Shown here piece after piece: positions 34,401-41,628 of a DNA stretch of 64,000 nt. Positions within the stretch are counted from its first letter, which is position 1. Each line of letters opens with the position of its first letter. The notes below the pieces were generated by a model that saw nothing but the letters and a program-made list of their open reading frames with translations, was not told where the DNA came from and searched no databases. Source of the stretch: JBCAXA01 sp038749025. GTDB taxonomy: Bacteria; Pseudomonadota; Gammaproteobacteria; Steroidobacterales; Woeseiaceae. Made by a program: the position numbers and the translations under genes. The DNA is taken from contig JBCDIL010000005.1 of NCBI GenBank assembly GCA_038749025.1, forward strand, positions 133,389-197,388. The letters are read 5' to 3'.

Positions 34401-37400
34401 GCATTGTCGATACCGACGGTGATGGCGTTGCCGACTTCCGCGACGTTGACTCTGACAACGACGGCATCCCCGACGCGGACGAAGCGGACAATATTCCTGC
34501 GCTAACGGGCATAGACTCCGATACCGATGGCATTGATGATGCGATCGACGTCGACGTCACCGGTGGCACCGATGCCAACGACAATGGCGTCGATGATGCA
34601 TTCGAACCGGTCGACACCGATGCCGACGGCACACCGGATTTCCGCGACCTTGACTCCGACGGCGACGGAATTCCCGATGTCATCGAAGGCGCGACCGACA
34701 GCGACGGTGACGGCACCGCCGACTTCCGTGATACCGACTCTGACAACGACGGCCTCGACGACACGACCGAAGCCGACAACGTACCAGCGCTAACGGATAC
34801 CGACACCGACAACGACGGTATCGACGATGCGATTGACGTTGACCAGACCGGCGGCACCGACGCCAACAACAACGGCATTGACGACGCGTTTGAGCCGGTC
34901 GATACCGATGACGACGGTCAAGCGGACTTCCGTGACATCGATTCGGATGCTGACGGCATTCCGGACATCATTGAAGGCGACACCGATACCGACGGCGACG
35001 GCATACCCGACTTCCGCGACATCGATGCGGATAACGACGGCATCGGCGATGCAACCGAAGCGGATAACATCCCACCGCTCACCGGTGATGACGCCGACAA
35101 CGACGGCATCGACGATGCGATCGATATTGACGAAACCGGCGGTACCGATGCCAACGGCGATGGGATCGACGATGCTTTCGAACCGGTCGATACCGACGGC
35201 GACGGCGTGCCCGACTACCGCGATCTCGATAGCGATAACGATGGCCTAACCGATGCCACCGAGGCCGGTGTTACCGACGACGATGAAGACGGCATCGCCG
35301 ATCCGGGCCAAACACCGCTAACGCCGGGTAATGCGCCGGACAGCGACGGTGACAACACGCCGGACTATCGCGATCTCGATAGCGATAACGACGGTACGTT
35401 CGACATCGCCGACGGACCCGCGAGTGGTGAAGACGCTAACAACGACGGCCGGATCGATGACCCGAGTGATCTGGACGGCGACGGCATTGCCGACGTGATC
35501 GACGGCAACCTCGGCGGCTTTGGCACACAACCACCGCTGCCGACCGACACCGACAACGACGGTATCGACGATTCCATCGAAGGCACCGGCGACTTTGACG
35601 GTGACGGCATCCCGAACAACGAAGACATCGACAGCGACAACGACGCGATCCCCGACTTCGTTGAGGAAATGAATCAGCCGCCACTCACCGGCAATGACAC
35701 CGACGGCGACGGCATCGACGATGCGATCGATGTGGACGCGACGGGCGGTACCGATGACAACGGCGACGGCATCGACGACATGTTCACGCCGCTCGACTCG
35801 GACGGCGACGGCGCACCGAACTTCCTCGACCTCGATTCCGATGGCGACGGTATTCAGGACAGCTTCGAGACCGACGTCGACACGGACGGCGACGGTGTTG
35901 GCGACTATATCGACACCGACACCGATGCCGACGGCATCCCGGACTTCGAAGAAGCCGACAACCTGCCCGATGCGACCGGTAACGATAGCGACAGCGATGG
36001 CATCGACGATGCCTTTGACGTCGATAACACTGGCGGTACCGATCTCGACGGTAACGGTTTTGATGATGCCGTCGAGCCGATCGACACCGATGCCGATGGC
36101 CAACCGGACTTCCGTGATATCGACACTGACGGTGACGGCATACCGGATGCCATTGAGGGTCTAACCGATACCGACGGTGACGGCATCGCGGACTATCGCG
36201 ACCTCGATAGCGACAACGACGGTATCGGCGATGCGGCAGAAGGGCCGAGCGGCATGGACACCGACGGTGATGGCATCGACGACGCCTACGACGTCGATCA
36301 AACCGGTGGCATGGATGTCGACGGCAACGGCATTGTCGACGATATTGCCGACGCTGGCCCGGGCACCGATACCGACGGGGACGGCGTACCGGACTTCCGC
36401 GACCTCGACAGCGACAACGACAGCATTAACGACGTGGTTGAAGGCGGTCAGCCGGATGCGGATAACGACGGCCAGGTCGACCCAGGGACACCGCCAACCT
36501 CGACGCCGCCAGATACGGACGGTGACGGCACGCCGGACTTCCAAGACACCGATTCGGATAACGACGGCACCCCGGATATTGCCGGCACACCGGACGCGCC
36601 GTTCGACGGTGACGGCGATGGCCAAGTCGACGACCCGACCGACACCGACGGTGATGGCATCCCGGATGTTGTCGATGGCATGCCGACCGGTCCAGGCGAT
36701 GCGCCGGATGCGGACCGCGACGGTATCTCCGACGCTGACGAAGGGGTTGCGACCAATGTCGACACGGACGGTGACAGCATTCCGGATTACCTCGATCTCG
36801 ACAGCGACAACGACGGCATTGCCGATCGGATCGAAACCGACGCAGACGCCGATGGCGACGGCACCGGCAATTGGCGTGACCTCGATAGCGACGCGGATGG
36901 CATTGACGATGCCACCGAGTCCGATGCGATCCCGCCGATCAGCAATAACGACGTTGATCTCGACGGCATTCCCGATGAAATCGATGTCGACAACACCGGC
37001 GGTGTCGATGCGGACAGCGACGGGGTCGACGATGCACTCGCACCGAACGATACCGATGCAGACGGCACGCCCGACTTTCTCGATATCGATACGGACGGCG
37101 ACGGTATTCCGGACATCATTGAAACGGCCACCGATACCGACGGTGACGGCACCGGCGACTGGCGCGATTCCGACAGCGACGGCGATGGCATCGACGACAG
37201 CATCGAAGCTGACGCGATTCCGCCACTGACCGGTACTGACACCGATGGCGATGGCATTGACGACGCGATCGACGTGGATGCCACCGGTGGCACCGATGCC
37301 AACATGAACGGTATCGACGACGCGACCGAGCCGAACGATACCGACGGTGACGGTACACCGGACTTCCGCGATCTTGATTCGGATGGCGACTCAATCTCGG

Positions 37401-38797
37401 ACGCAAGTGAGGGCGCCGGTGACGCCGACAACGATGGGACGCCAAACTTCCGTGATCTCGACTCGGATAACGATGGCGTTGACGACAGCACCGAGACGGA
37501 TGTGGATACCGATGGGGACGGCATGCCGGACTTCATCGACAGGGACTCTGACAATGACGGCATCGATGACAGCGCCGACTCTGGCGACAAGGACAACGAC
37601 GGCATACCCGATCGCATCGACAACGATGAGGGACGCTTGGAAACGGCCGTTCGCGGCGCCGGTAGCGCGTCGTTACTTGGCCTCCTGGTACTCGCCATGG
37701 TCGTCTTAGTCGCGATGCGGCGCCGGCTCGCTGCTGCGCCGCTACTCGTGTTGATCGCGCTTAGCGTCGCACCGTCAGAACCGGCGGTCGCTGACGAGGT
37801 CTGCTTCCATCACGACGGCGACGAGTTCGAAGACTGCTGGTACGGCGGCGTCGGTCTGGGGATTACTCACGTAGACCCTGAAGGCCAAGCCGGTGGTTGG
37901 TCCACCAACGATGATAGCGACTCCGGCTGGAAGGCCTTTGTTGGCTGGCAATTCGCACCGCGTTGGTCGGTCGAGTTGACCTACACCGATGGCGGCGAAG
38001 CGGGCCTTGGCAATGTCGACCCTGCGCTCGAAGTGCTCGTCCCCGGCGCCGGCATCGACTACCAAACGCCGTCGCTGATGGGTGTGCGCTGGTTGCGCGA
38101 CCCGCAGGCACAGTGGAACGCGTTTGTACGACTCGGGTTATCGGCCATCAGTAACGATGCGACTAGCCCGCTGATCCCCTTCGAAAAACAAACCGATGTC
38201 CAACTGGCTGCTGGCCTTGGCGGGCAGCTGCGTTTCGCCGAGCGGTGGTTCGTGCGGGGTGATATCGACTTGTTCGATCGCGATCACTACTACGCGGGCT
38301 TAAGCATCGGCGGATACTTCGGCTCACGCGCACGGCCGGTACCACCCATCTCGGAACCGGTAGAGCCGAAACCAGCGCCAGCCCCCGCACCGGTCGTGGA
38401 ACCGAAACCCGAGCCGGAACCGGCACCGGTCTACCGCGAGTGCCGCGCCGTTTCGCGAGTATTGGAAGGCGTTAACTTCGAGAACAATTCGGACGCTTTG
38501 ACATCTGACTCACGTGACACGTTGGGGCGCGTCGCCGCCGAATTGACGAGCAGCGGCGACGAGGCCAAGGTCCTCGCCCACACCGACAGCAACGGAGCGG
38601 CGAGCTACAACCTGGACTTGTCCGCCCGCCGGGCAGCCTCGGTTGTCGATTACTTGGTCGATGCCGGTGTAAACGCCGACCAACTGTCATCGGAAGGACT
38701 CGGCGAGACGCAACCGATCGCCGACAACTCGACAGCGGAAGGTCGGGCACAAAACCGGCGCGTCGAAATTGTTTGGTCGGGCGAGGTTTGCGACTAG
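31415..38797 (+). CDS. Giant calcium-repeat protein fused to an OmpA-family module
   Basis: A 2460-residue surface protein. Order: signal peptide (1-30); a beta-rich region; a Gly-rich block (about 280-530); a DUF11-like repeat (about 538-705); an Ig-like segment (708-789); about 1280 residues of thrombospondin-type-3-like Asp repeats (790-2072); a C-terminal sorting-like tract, GAGSASLLGLLVLAMVVL (about 2081-2098), then MRRR from 2101; a second signal-peptide-like stretch (2101-2127, ending PAVA); an 8-strand OmpA barrel; a Pro-rich linker; and an OmpA peptidoglycan-binding domain (from about 2345) with HTDSNG, SARRA and NRRVEI. It looks like two genes joined in frame. The repeats should bind Ca2+ and stiffen; adhesion or cell-surface architecture is inferred. 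A 14-bp hairpin follows. Confidence 0.85.
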   Translation: MQHRHVRLSNRHGYRFLPLALLFLVSAASAVPVCSTGSTGAVTVTAAATRVNVYFAAPDPTVSETLVTAGSTAIPIDAMLGGQAANLHPAVSNTISAGDVLIIVQMIGAEINTDDNQVLTGDYGDGPGGLDNAGSLNNANFTAGRYEFVVATGPVSGGNIPIEGRGAGNGLLNDYINSDVTTATLGFRRYQVIKVPQFSQLAITGEIVSDRWNGRWGGISAINVRENLNLDGGSFNADGRGFRGGQFFPERSDNTGTPAGNFGFKGEGIAGLPQRLFSRVLLAESPGSGGEETGPIGYPGTDNLGPVGTAWTRDAGLGAPGTAGSGGGTGEDAGGGGGGNFARGGSGGQGVTGTDATGIGGAPFPQHFPATPERLVMGGGGGASNGDDTGALDLTVSSGQAGGGLVFVRSTAINATASGGSVSADGDAGGTAASEGGGGGGAGGTVLIHTDGSTVDGFTFSAVGGAGGSSLQTLDGGGGGGSGGVIWLSDTTIGSASFVTTGGAAGTGASGGIYNGTAGGDGNSLSTPPIAAFDCNFVTLGIAKQLTTQTRVGTTGAVFDLTFTLTVENLSATEAINVQVADDLGADFPGIASITVQGTPDLGGFTAPASAFDGDSQPNLLIGTDTLPAGTTRTITYTVRVDFGAAPGPFSTQAEVTSSQIAGGFAQVLDRSDDGLDPDPDGDGDPSESAALGGDSEENDATIVTVDLTVNAAVCTFAPNPASPTDAVTATCTGVETGGSVDIPGMVCGVESGGAVTCTGTASDIGSDPTITTRDAVGNTTTGPGDFTVVADADGDGIPDVIEGMGDTDGDGIPDFQDTDSDNDGIPDGDEITNIPPLTGDDSDGDGIDDAIDVDVTGGNDANNNGIDDAFEPADFDGDGIPNHLDTDSDNDRVPDVIEGNTDFDGDGNPNYLDTDADNDGIPDSVEADNVPDFAGTDADNDGIDDAFDVDQTGGVDDNGNGIDDAAEPVDTDGDGSPDYLDIDADADGIADIVEGIVDTDGDGVADFRDVDSDNDGIPDADEADNIPALTGIDSDTDGIDDAIDVDVTGGTDANDNGVDDAFEPVDTDADGTPDFRDLDSDGDGIPDVIEGATDSDGDGTADFRDTDSDNDGLDDTTEADNVPALTDTDTDNDGIDDAIDVDQTGGTDANNNGIDDAFEPVDTDDDGQADFRDIDSDADGIPDIIEGDTDTDGDGIPDFRDIDADNDGIGDATEADNIPPLTGDDADNDGIDDAIDIDETGGTDANGDGIDDAFEPVDTDGDGVPDYRDLDSDNDGLTDATEAGVTDDDEDGIADPGQTPLTPGNAPDSDGDNTPDYRDLDSDNDGTFDIADGPASGEDANNDGRIDDPSDLDGDGIADVIDGNLGGFGTQPPLPTDTDNDGIDDSIEGTGDFDGDGIPNNEDIDSDNDAIPDFVEEMNQPPLTGNDTDGDGIDDAIDVDATGGTDDNGDGIDDMFTPLDSDGDGAPNFLDLDSDGDGIQDSFETDVDTDGDGVGDYIDTDTDADGIPDFEEADNLPDATGNDSDSDGIDDAFDVDNTGGTDLDGNGFDDAVEPIDTDADGQPDFRDIDTDGDGIPDAIEGLTDTDGDGIADYRDLDSDNDGIGDAAEGPSGMDTDGDGIDDAYDVDQTGGMDVDGNGIVDDIADAGPGTDTDGDGVPDFRDLDSDNDSINDVVEGGQPDADNDGQVDPGTPPTSTPPDTDGDGTPDFQDTDSDNDGTPDIAGTPDAPFDGDGDGQVDDPTDTDGDGIPDVVDGMPTGPGDAPDADRDGISDADEGVATNVDTDGDSIPDYLDLDSDNDGIADRIETDADADGDGTGNWRDLDSDADGIDDATESDAIPPISNNDVDLDGIPDEIDVDNTGGVDADSDGVDDALAPNDTDADGTPDFLDIDTDGDGIPDIIETATDTDGDGTGDWRDSDSDGDGIDDSIEADAIPPLTGTDTDGDGIDDAIDVDATGGTDANMNGIDDATEPNDTDGDGTPDFRDLDSDGDSISDASEGAGDADNDGTPNFRDLDSDNDGVDDSTETDVDTDGDGMPDFIDRDSDNDGIDDSADSGDKDNDGIPDRIDNDEGRLETAVRGAGSASLLGLLVLAMVVLVAMRRRLAAAPLLVLIALSVAPSEPAVADEVCFHHDGDEFEDCWYGGVGLGITHVDPEGQAGGWSTNDDSDSGWKAFVGWQFAPRWSVELTYTDGGEAGLGNVDPALEVLVPGAGIDYQTPSLMGVRWLRDPQAQWNAFVRLGLSAISNDATSPLIPFEKQTDVQLAAGLGGQLRFAERWFVRGDIDLFDRDHYYAGLSIGGYFGSRARPVPPISEPVEPKPAPAPAPVVEPKPEPEPAPVYRECRAVSRVLEGVNFENNSDALTSDSRDTLGRVAAELTSSGDEAKVLAHTDSNGAASYNLDLSARRAASVVDYLVDAGVNADQLSSEGLGETQPIADNSTAEGRAQNRRVEIVWSGEVCD
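33784..37632 (+). repeat. 288-bp tandem units encoding thrombospondin-type-3-like repeats
   Basis: The DNA encodes repeated DxDxDGxxD calcium-loop motifs of 12-13 residues arranged in a 96-residue superunit. The codon for the first Asp before the (A/V)xxP landmark recurs at 34019, 34307, 34595, 34883 and 35171, exactly 288 bases each time, then 35777 and 36065, and 37031 and 37319, again 288 apart, with variable inserts between. Units differ at many synonymous sites, so the array is old and diverging, not a recent expansion. Confidence 0.9.
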
Positions 38798-38808
38798 CAA
38801 TCGAACGG

Positions 38809-38846
38809 CGCTTCTGGCCGACTGCCACATCGGTCGGCCAGAAGCG
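38809..38846 (+). terminator. Strong hairpin after the giant gene
   Basis: CGCTTCTGGCCGAC (38809-38822) pairs perfectly with GTCGGCCAGAAGCG (38833-38846), loop of 10 bases. It lies 12 bases after the giant gene stop and 22 bases before the stop of the facing gene, so it can end both transcripts; no U tract is seen. Confidence 0.65.
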
Positions 38847-38867
38847 ACCGTAGTGTCGATCTAAAAC

Positions 38868-39821
38868 CTAGAAACAACAGTTTTCGTTCTCTTTTATTAG
38901 CGTTCTCGCCTGTTCGCGCGCTGCGTCTCGCTCGTGAGGCAGTAGTAGGCTGTCTATCTCACTAAGTCGTTGCTGATAACGCAACGCCCGTTGACCGACA
39001 ATCGAGTCGTTCGATGGCGAATAACGCATCAGATGCAACTCAACAAAAGCGTGCATCGCTGCCGCAGCTGGCACTTTTGCGGTTGGATCCAATCCATTCT
39101 GATAAATCTCATTTAGCGTATTGGCCAGTACCAGCAATGCATTCGATTCACCCAAGTGCCATGCCGCTTCAATAAGCTCGACCGCCGCTAGTCGGTCATG
39201 CATCGTGTTTGCGTAATCGAGCATCGCGATTGTGTGGTTATTGTTAGCGGCGATTTCTAGCCAATGCAAATAGTGCTCGCGGAAATCGCCTTCGAATTGG
39301 CTACAGGTTTCAAATCCCTGCATTGCAACCATGACAAAGATCTCGGCTTCCTGCGCGTTACTGGCTCTGGACGGAATATCGGATCCAGGCTGAGTGTAAA
39401 CAAAAGTCTCGCGCATACTTTTGATCGCGCTTTCTAGCTCCTCGGTGGATCGAAAACTGCTGTCGCATCCAATAACTCTATTGGCAAGCCTGTGTGCTGC
39501 GAATCCATCGCCATTCTCGGCGAGTTCTTCGAGCGCTCGAAGCTGAGCCTTAGTATCACCTTTCGGGGAATTCCAAGCGGGTCTAGGCCGTTCGCGCCAT
39601 TGAATGTCCAATCCAGACTCCAATTGCGTGGGTGGCGGCCGGCGTTCAACGTCAATGGGCTCCTCGTCAAGGAGGGGAGCCGGTTGATCGTTGGTGATCG
39701 ATTCGGGTGGTGCTGATCCTTCGACCGTGTTCCTCGATGTTTCCGACCCCAAAAACAATGACGCTAGGACAATACCTATAACCGCAAGAATGACAATTGA
39801 GCGGTAACGATTAGTCATCAT
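38868..39821 (-). CDS. Membrane-anchored Sel1-like helical protein
   Basis: A 317-residue protein with an N-terminal hydrophobic segment (IVILAVIGIVLASLFLG, about 9-25) acting as an anchor or uncleaved signal, a charged Pro-rich linker, and an alpha-helical domain with Sel1/TPR-like motifs (RALEELAENGDGFAAHRLAN, and HWLEIAANNNHTIAMLDYAN). Several Cys residues are present (for example CDSSF and the C-terminal NENCCF). No enzyme motif is seen. It lies alone, convergent with the giant gene. Protein-protein interaction in the periplasm is a guess from the fold. Confidence 0.55.
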   Translation of the reverse strand: MMTNRYRSIVILAVIGIVLASLFLGSETSRNTVEGSAPPESITNDQPAPLLDEEPIDVERRPPPTQLESGLDIQWRERPRPAWNSPKGDTKAQLRALEELAENGDGFAAHRLANRVIGCDSSFRSTEELESAIKSMRETFVYTQPGSDIPSRASNAQEAEIFVMVAMQGFETCSQFEGDFREHYLHWLEIAANNNHTIAMLDYANTMHDRLAAVELIEAAWHLGESNALLVLANTLNEIYQNGLDPTAKVPAAAAMHAFVELHLMRYSPSNDSIVGQRALRYQQRLSEIDSLLLPHERDAAREQARTLIKENENCCF

Positions 39822-39935
39822 CGGTAACTCGTGAGCGAGTCAGGCGCTGTGTAACTACGCATCATGCACTTCGATCGTTCCCTAGAGTCCTGGCCAGGAT
39901 ACTCAGTATAGAAGCTGCACCAAGAAACTCTGTCT

Positions 39936-40325
39936 CTAAAAATTCCTGAACGTGTGGCGCCGGTATTCACGATGCCAGTTCCCAATATCCGCGTTAACAC
40001 CAACACCACCCATGGCACCGTCAGCGCCATTGCTCCACAGGTAGTACGGTAGCTCGCGATTAACAATCACCGGCGCCGCGAAACTGTAGTTATAGGGCCG
40101 GTCCCACGGATCGACAGGCATCGAACGCAAGTACTCATGAGCAACTAGCGCTTCCAAGCTAGACGGTAACTCGTTGTTGCGCTGCTTGAAGAGCAAGACA
40201 GCGGCTTCAATGTTTCGAATATCCTGAGCCGGGGACGGCACCTGCGTCCCGCAATGGCAGCTAGCGGGATGGAAAACCACGTAGCAGCCAATAGCAGCGC
40301 CGATAACGATGATTGATCTCAACAA
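39936..40325 (-). CDS. Orphan GspG-like (pseudopilin C-terminal) protein
   Basis: A 129-residue protein matching the C-terminal half of the type II secretion major pseudopilin GspG: a helix IRNIEAAVLLFKQRNNELP, then MPVDPWDRPYNYSF and SNGADGAMGGVGVNADIGNW, the Ca2+-binding C-terminal loop. The N-terminal prepilin cleavage site (G/FTLxE) is absent; a short hydrophobic stretch with Cys residues is found instead. The start is TTG at 40325 without a ribosome site, immediately after an in-frame stop. There are no other gsp genes here, so a secretion role is unclear; a regulator-like or decayed pseudopilin is possible. Confidence 0.55.
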   Translation of the reverse strand: MLRSIIVIGAAIGCYVVFHPASCHCGTQVPSPAQDIRNIEAAVLLFKQRNNELPSSLEALVAHEYLRSMPVDPWDRPYNYSFAAPVIVNRELPYYLWSNGADGAMGGVGVNADIGNWHREYRRHTFRNF

Positions 40326-40363
40326 TCAAAACGACTCTGGGCGTGAGTAGGCGGAGCGCCGAC

Positions 40364-40684
40364 CTACAAGCATGAAACCGAATCGTCGTTGTCTGTCGGT
40401 GCACACTTAACCACGAGTATCCCGTTTCCTCGCTCTCCAAGCGTCAATCCGAGACCCTTGAGAACCGCAACAAACGTCGGTTGATCGAGTTTCTTTAGCG
40501 TTGCCGTGCCGAGCTCGACGGTTTGTTGCAGATCAGGACTGACAATAATGTCCACATCGTTCTGTTCCGAATACCGCTCAATCAACTCGAATAACGCTAC
40601 TTCGGTTGCCGCTAGTGACTCCATGGCAAGACCAACGGATACGACGAAGCCGACAACGTTTGCAGTGACGATTCGCACTCTCAT
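40364..40684 (-). CDS. Small protein with secretin/TonB short N-terminal domain
   Basis: A 106-residue exported protein with a signal peptide (cut near SLAA, residue 26). The mature part is one secretin/TonB short N-terminal (STN/N0) module: FELIERYSEQNDVDIIVSPDL, ATLKKLDQPTFVAVLKGLGLTL and a last strand GNGILVV. STN modules normally sit in front of secretins or FecA-type receptors; here it is free-standing with two extra Cys near the C-terminus. GGAGG precedes the ATG. It lies 38 bases upstream of the GspG-like gene, so both may form a small operon with a type II secretion flavour. Confidence 0.6.
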   Translation of the reverse strand: MRVRIVTANVVGFVVSVGLAMESLAATEVALFELIERYSEQNDVDIIVSPDLQQTVELGTATLKKLDQPTFVAVLKGLGLTLGERGNGILVVKCAPTDNDDSVSCL

Positions 40685-41014
40685 AAAGCCCTCCGACCAT
40701 CACGTTTATTTATCAACGTTGATCCCCAATCAGTAGGGTTTTAGCGATAGGTCTGTGGTCGATTATACCGAGCTGCCAAGCCAGCCGATAATCGGTAATT
40801 CGGCAGCAGACAGTTGAGCGCATAGACGTCGGGTTAAGATTGTGCGGTCTTGAGAAGCCTGCATCTAAACACCGCTGACGAACTGCATGGGTTCTTAATT
40901 TGAGCGTGAGGCGCTGGAATTCAACGGGCCATCGGTGATGAGCCACGTACTCAATGCTTAATCACTGAGTTCATCGACCAGATTGAGCTGGCAAAAAACC
41001 ACACGAGTGCGCGT
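40685..41014. other. Intergenic region with a promoter, no gene recognised
   Basis: About 330 bases without a convincing gene. A perfect TATAAT on the minus strand (40762-40767) about 75 bases before the STN gene is its likely -10; the -35 is weak. ACTCA/TGAGT inverted repeats lie at 40949-40970. A 77-codon minus-strand ORF here (40713-40946) has a low-complexity, Arg-rich sequence without family resemblance. Confidence 0.5.
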
Positions 41015-41437
41015 CTAGTTCAGCCTTTTCGGCCGCGTCGTCGTCAAGTAGAAAGCCCAGCCGACCGATGTGTAGATCGCGGCACCAACAAGACCGTACA
41101 CCAGCGGCTGGTACCACGGCGACCAACCCGACCGGAGGTAGGTCAGCGCCCAAAACAGTGTCGCGCCAACCGCACCGCCGATCGGCATGGCAACAAAGCA
41201 CCAGGCGTTGGGCGAATACCCTAGCCAAGCTTTAGCGTGGCTTCTGGCGAGTTCTGCAAGGCAAAGACCGCCCACGATGATCCCAATAATCTCGTAGTGG
41301 ATGATGAGGACAAACCAATCCGTTGCGTTACCTAAAGATACGAGTAGTTGCAGCGGGACCAACAGTGTCGCCGCGCTCACCAGCACGAACAGCGTCGTAT
41401 GGAACTGCGGTCGCGACCTTTGAACGAGATAATCCAT
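41015..41437 (-). CDS. Small integral membrane protein of unknown function
   Basis: A 140-residue protein with four hydrophobic segments (about residues 14-33, 41-62, 80-98 and 110-130) and a charged tail TTTRPKRLN. The loops are short, and no family motif is recognised. It may be a small inner-membrane protein related to one of the DUF families of four-helix proteins. A GTG at 41494 would add 19 residues; the ATG at 41437 is preferred, but neither has a clear ribosome site. It stands alone upstream of the TonB receptor 3-prime end. Confidence 0.55.
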   Translation of the reverse strand: MDYLVQRSRPQFHTTLFVLVSAATLLVPLQLLVSLGNATDWFVLIIHYEIIGIIVGGLCLAELARSHAKAWLGYSPNAWCFVAMPIGGAVGATLFWALTYLRSGWSPWYQPLVYGLVGAAIYTSVGWAFYLTTTRPKRLN

Positions 41438-41628
41438 GGTTCTCGTAGACAAGGACGGCGGCCGCTGACTAGACGACTTTGAAGAATTCAACACGGCTGC
41501 ATGCTACCCGCGAGCGTTGTTCAGGCTCTAATATACGATGATTCCGACGGGTCGCGACCCCGCAAAGGCGAGGGTTTTGCCCGCTAGCCGCGGGCGATCA
41601 AAGAGATTCAGAATAAACGCAGGTGAGT

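Noticed and set aside
33784..37632. Possible CRISPR-like array because of regular spacing
   Set aside because: The repeats are coding, in frame, 288 bases long and diverged; there are no short identical repeats with unique spacers and no cas genes.
40713..40946. A 77-codon minus-strand ORF in the 330-base gap
   Set aside because: It is Arg/His-rich, has no ribosome site and overlaps the likely promoter of the secretin-domain gene.
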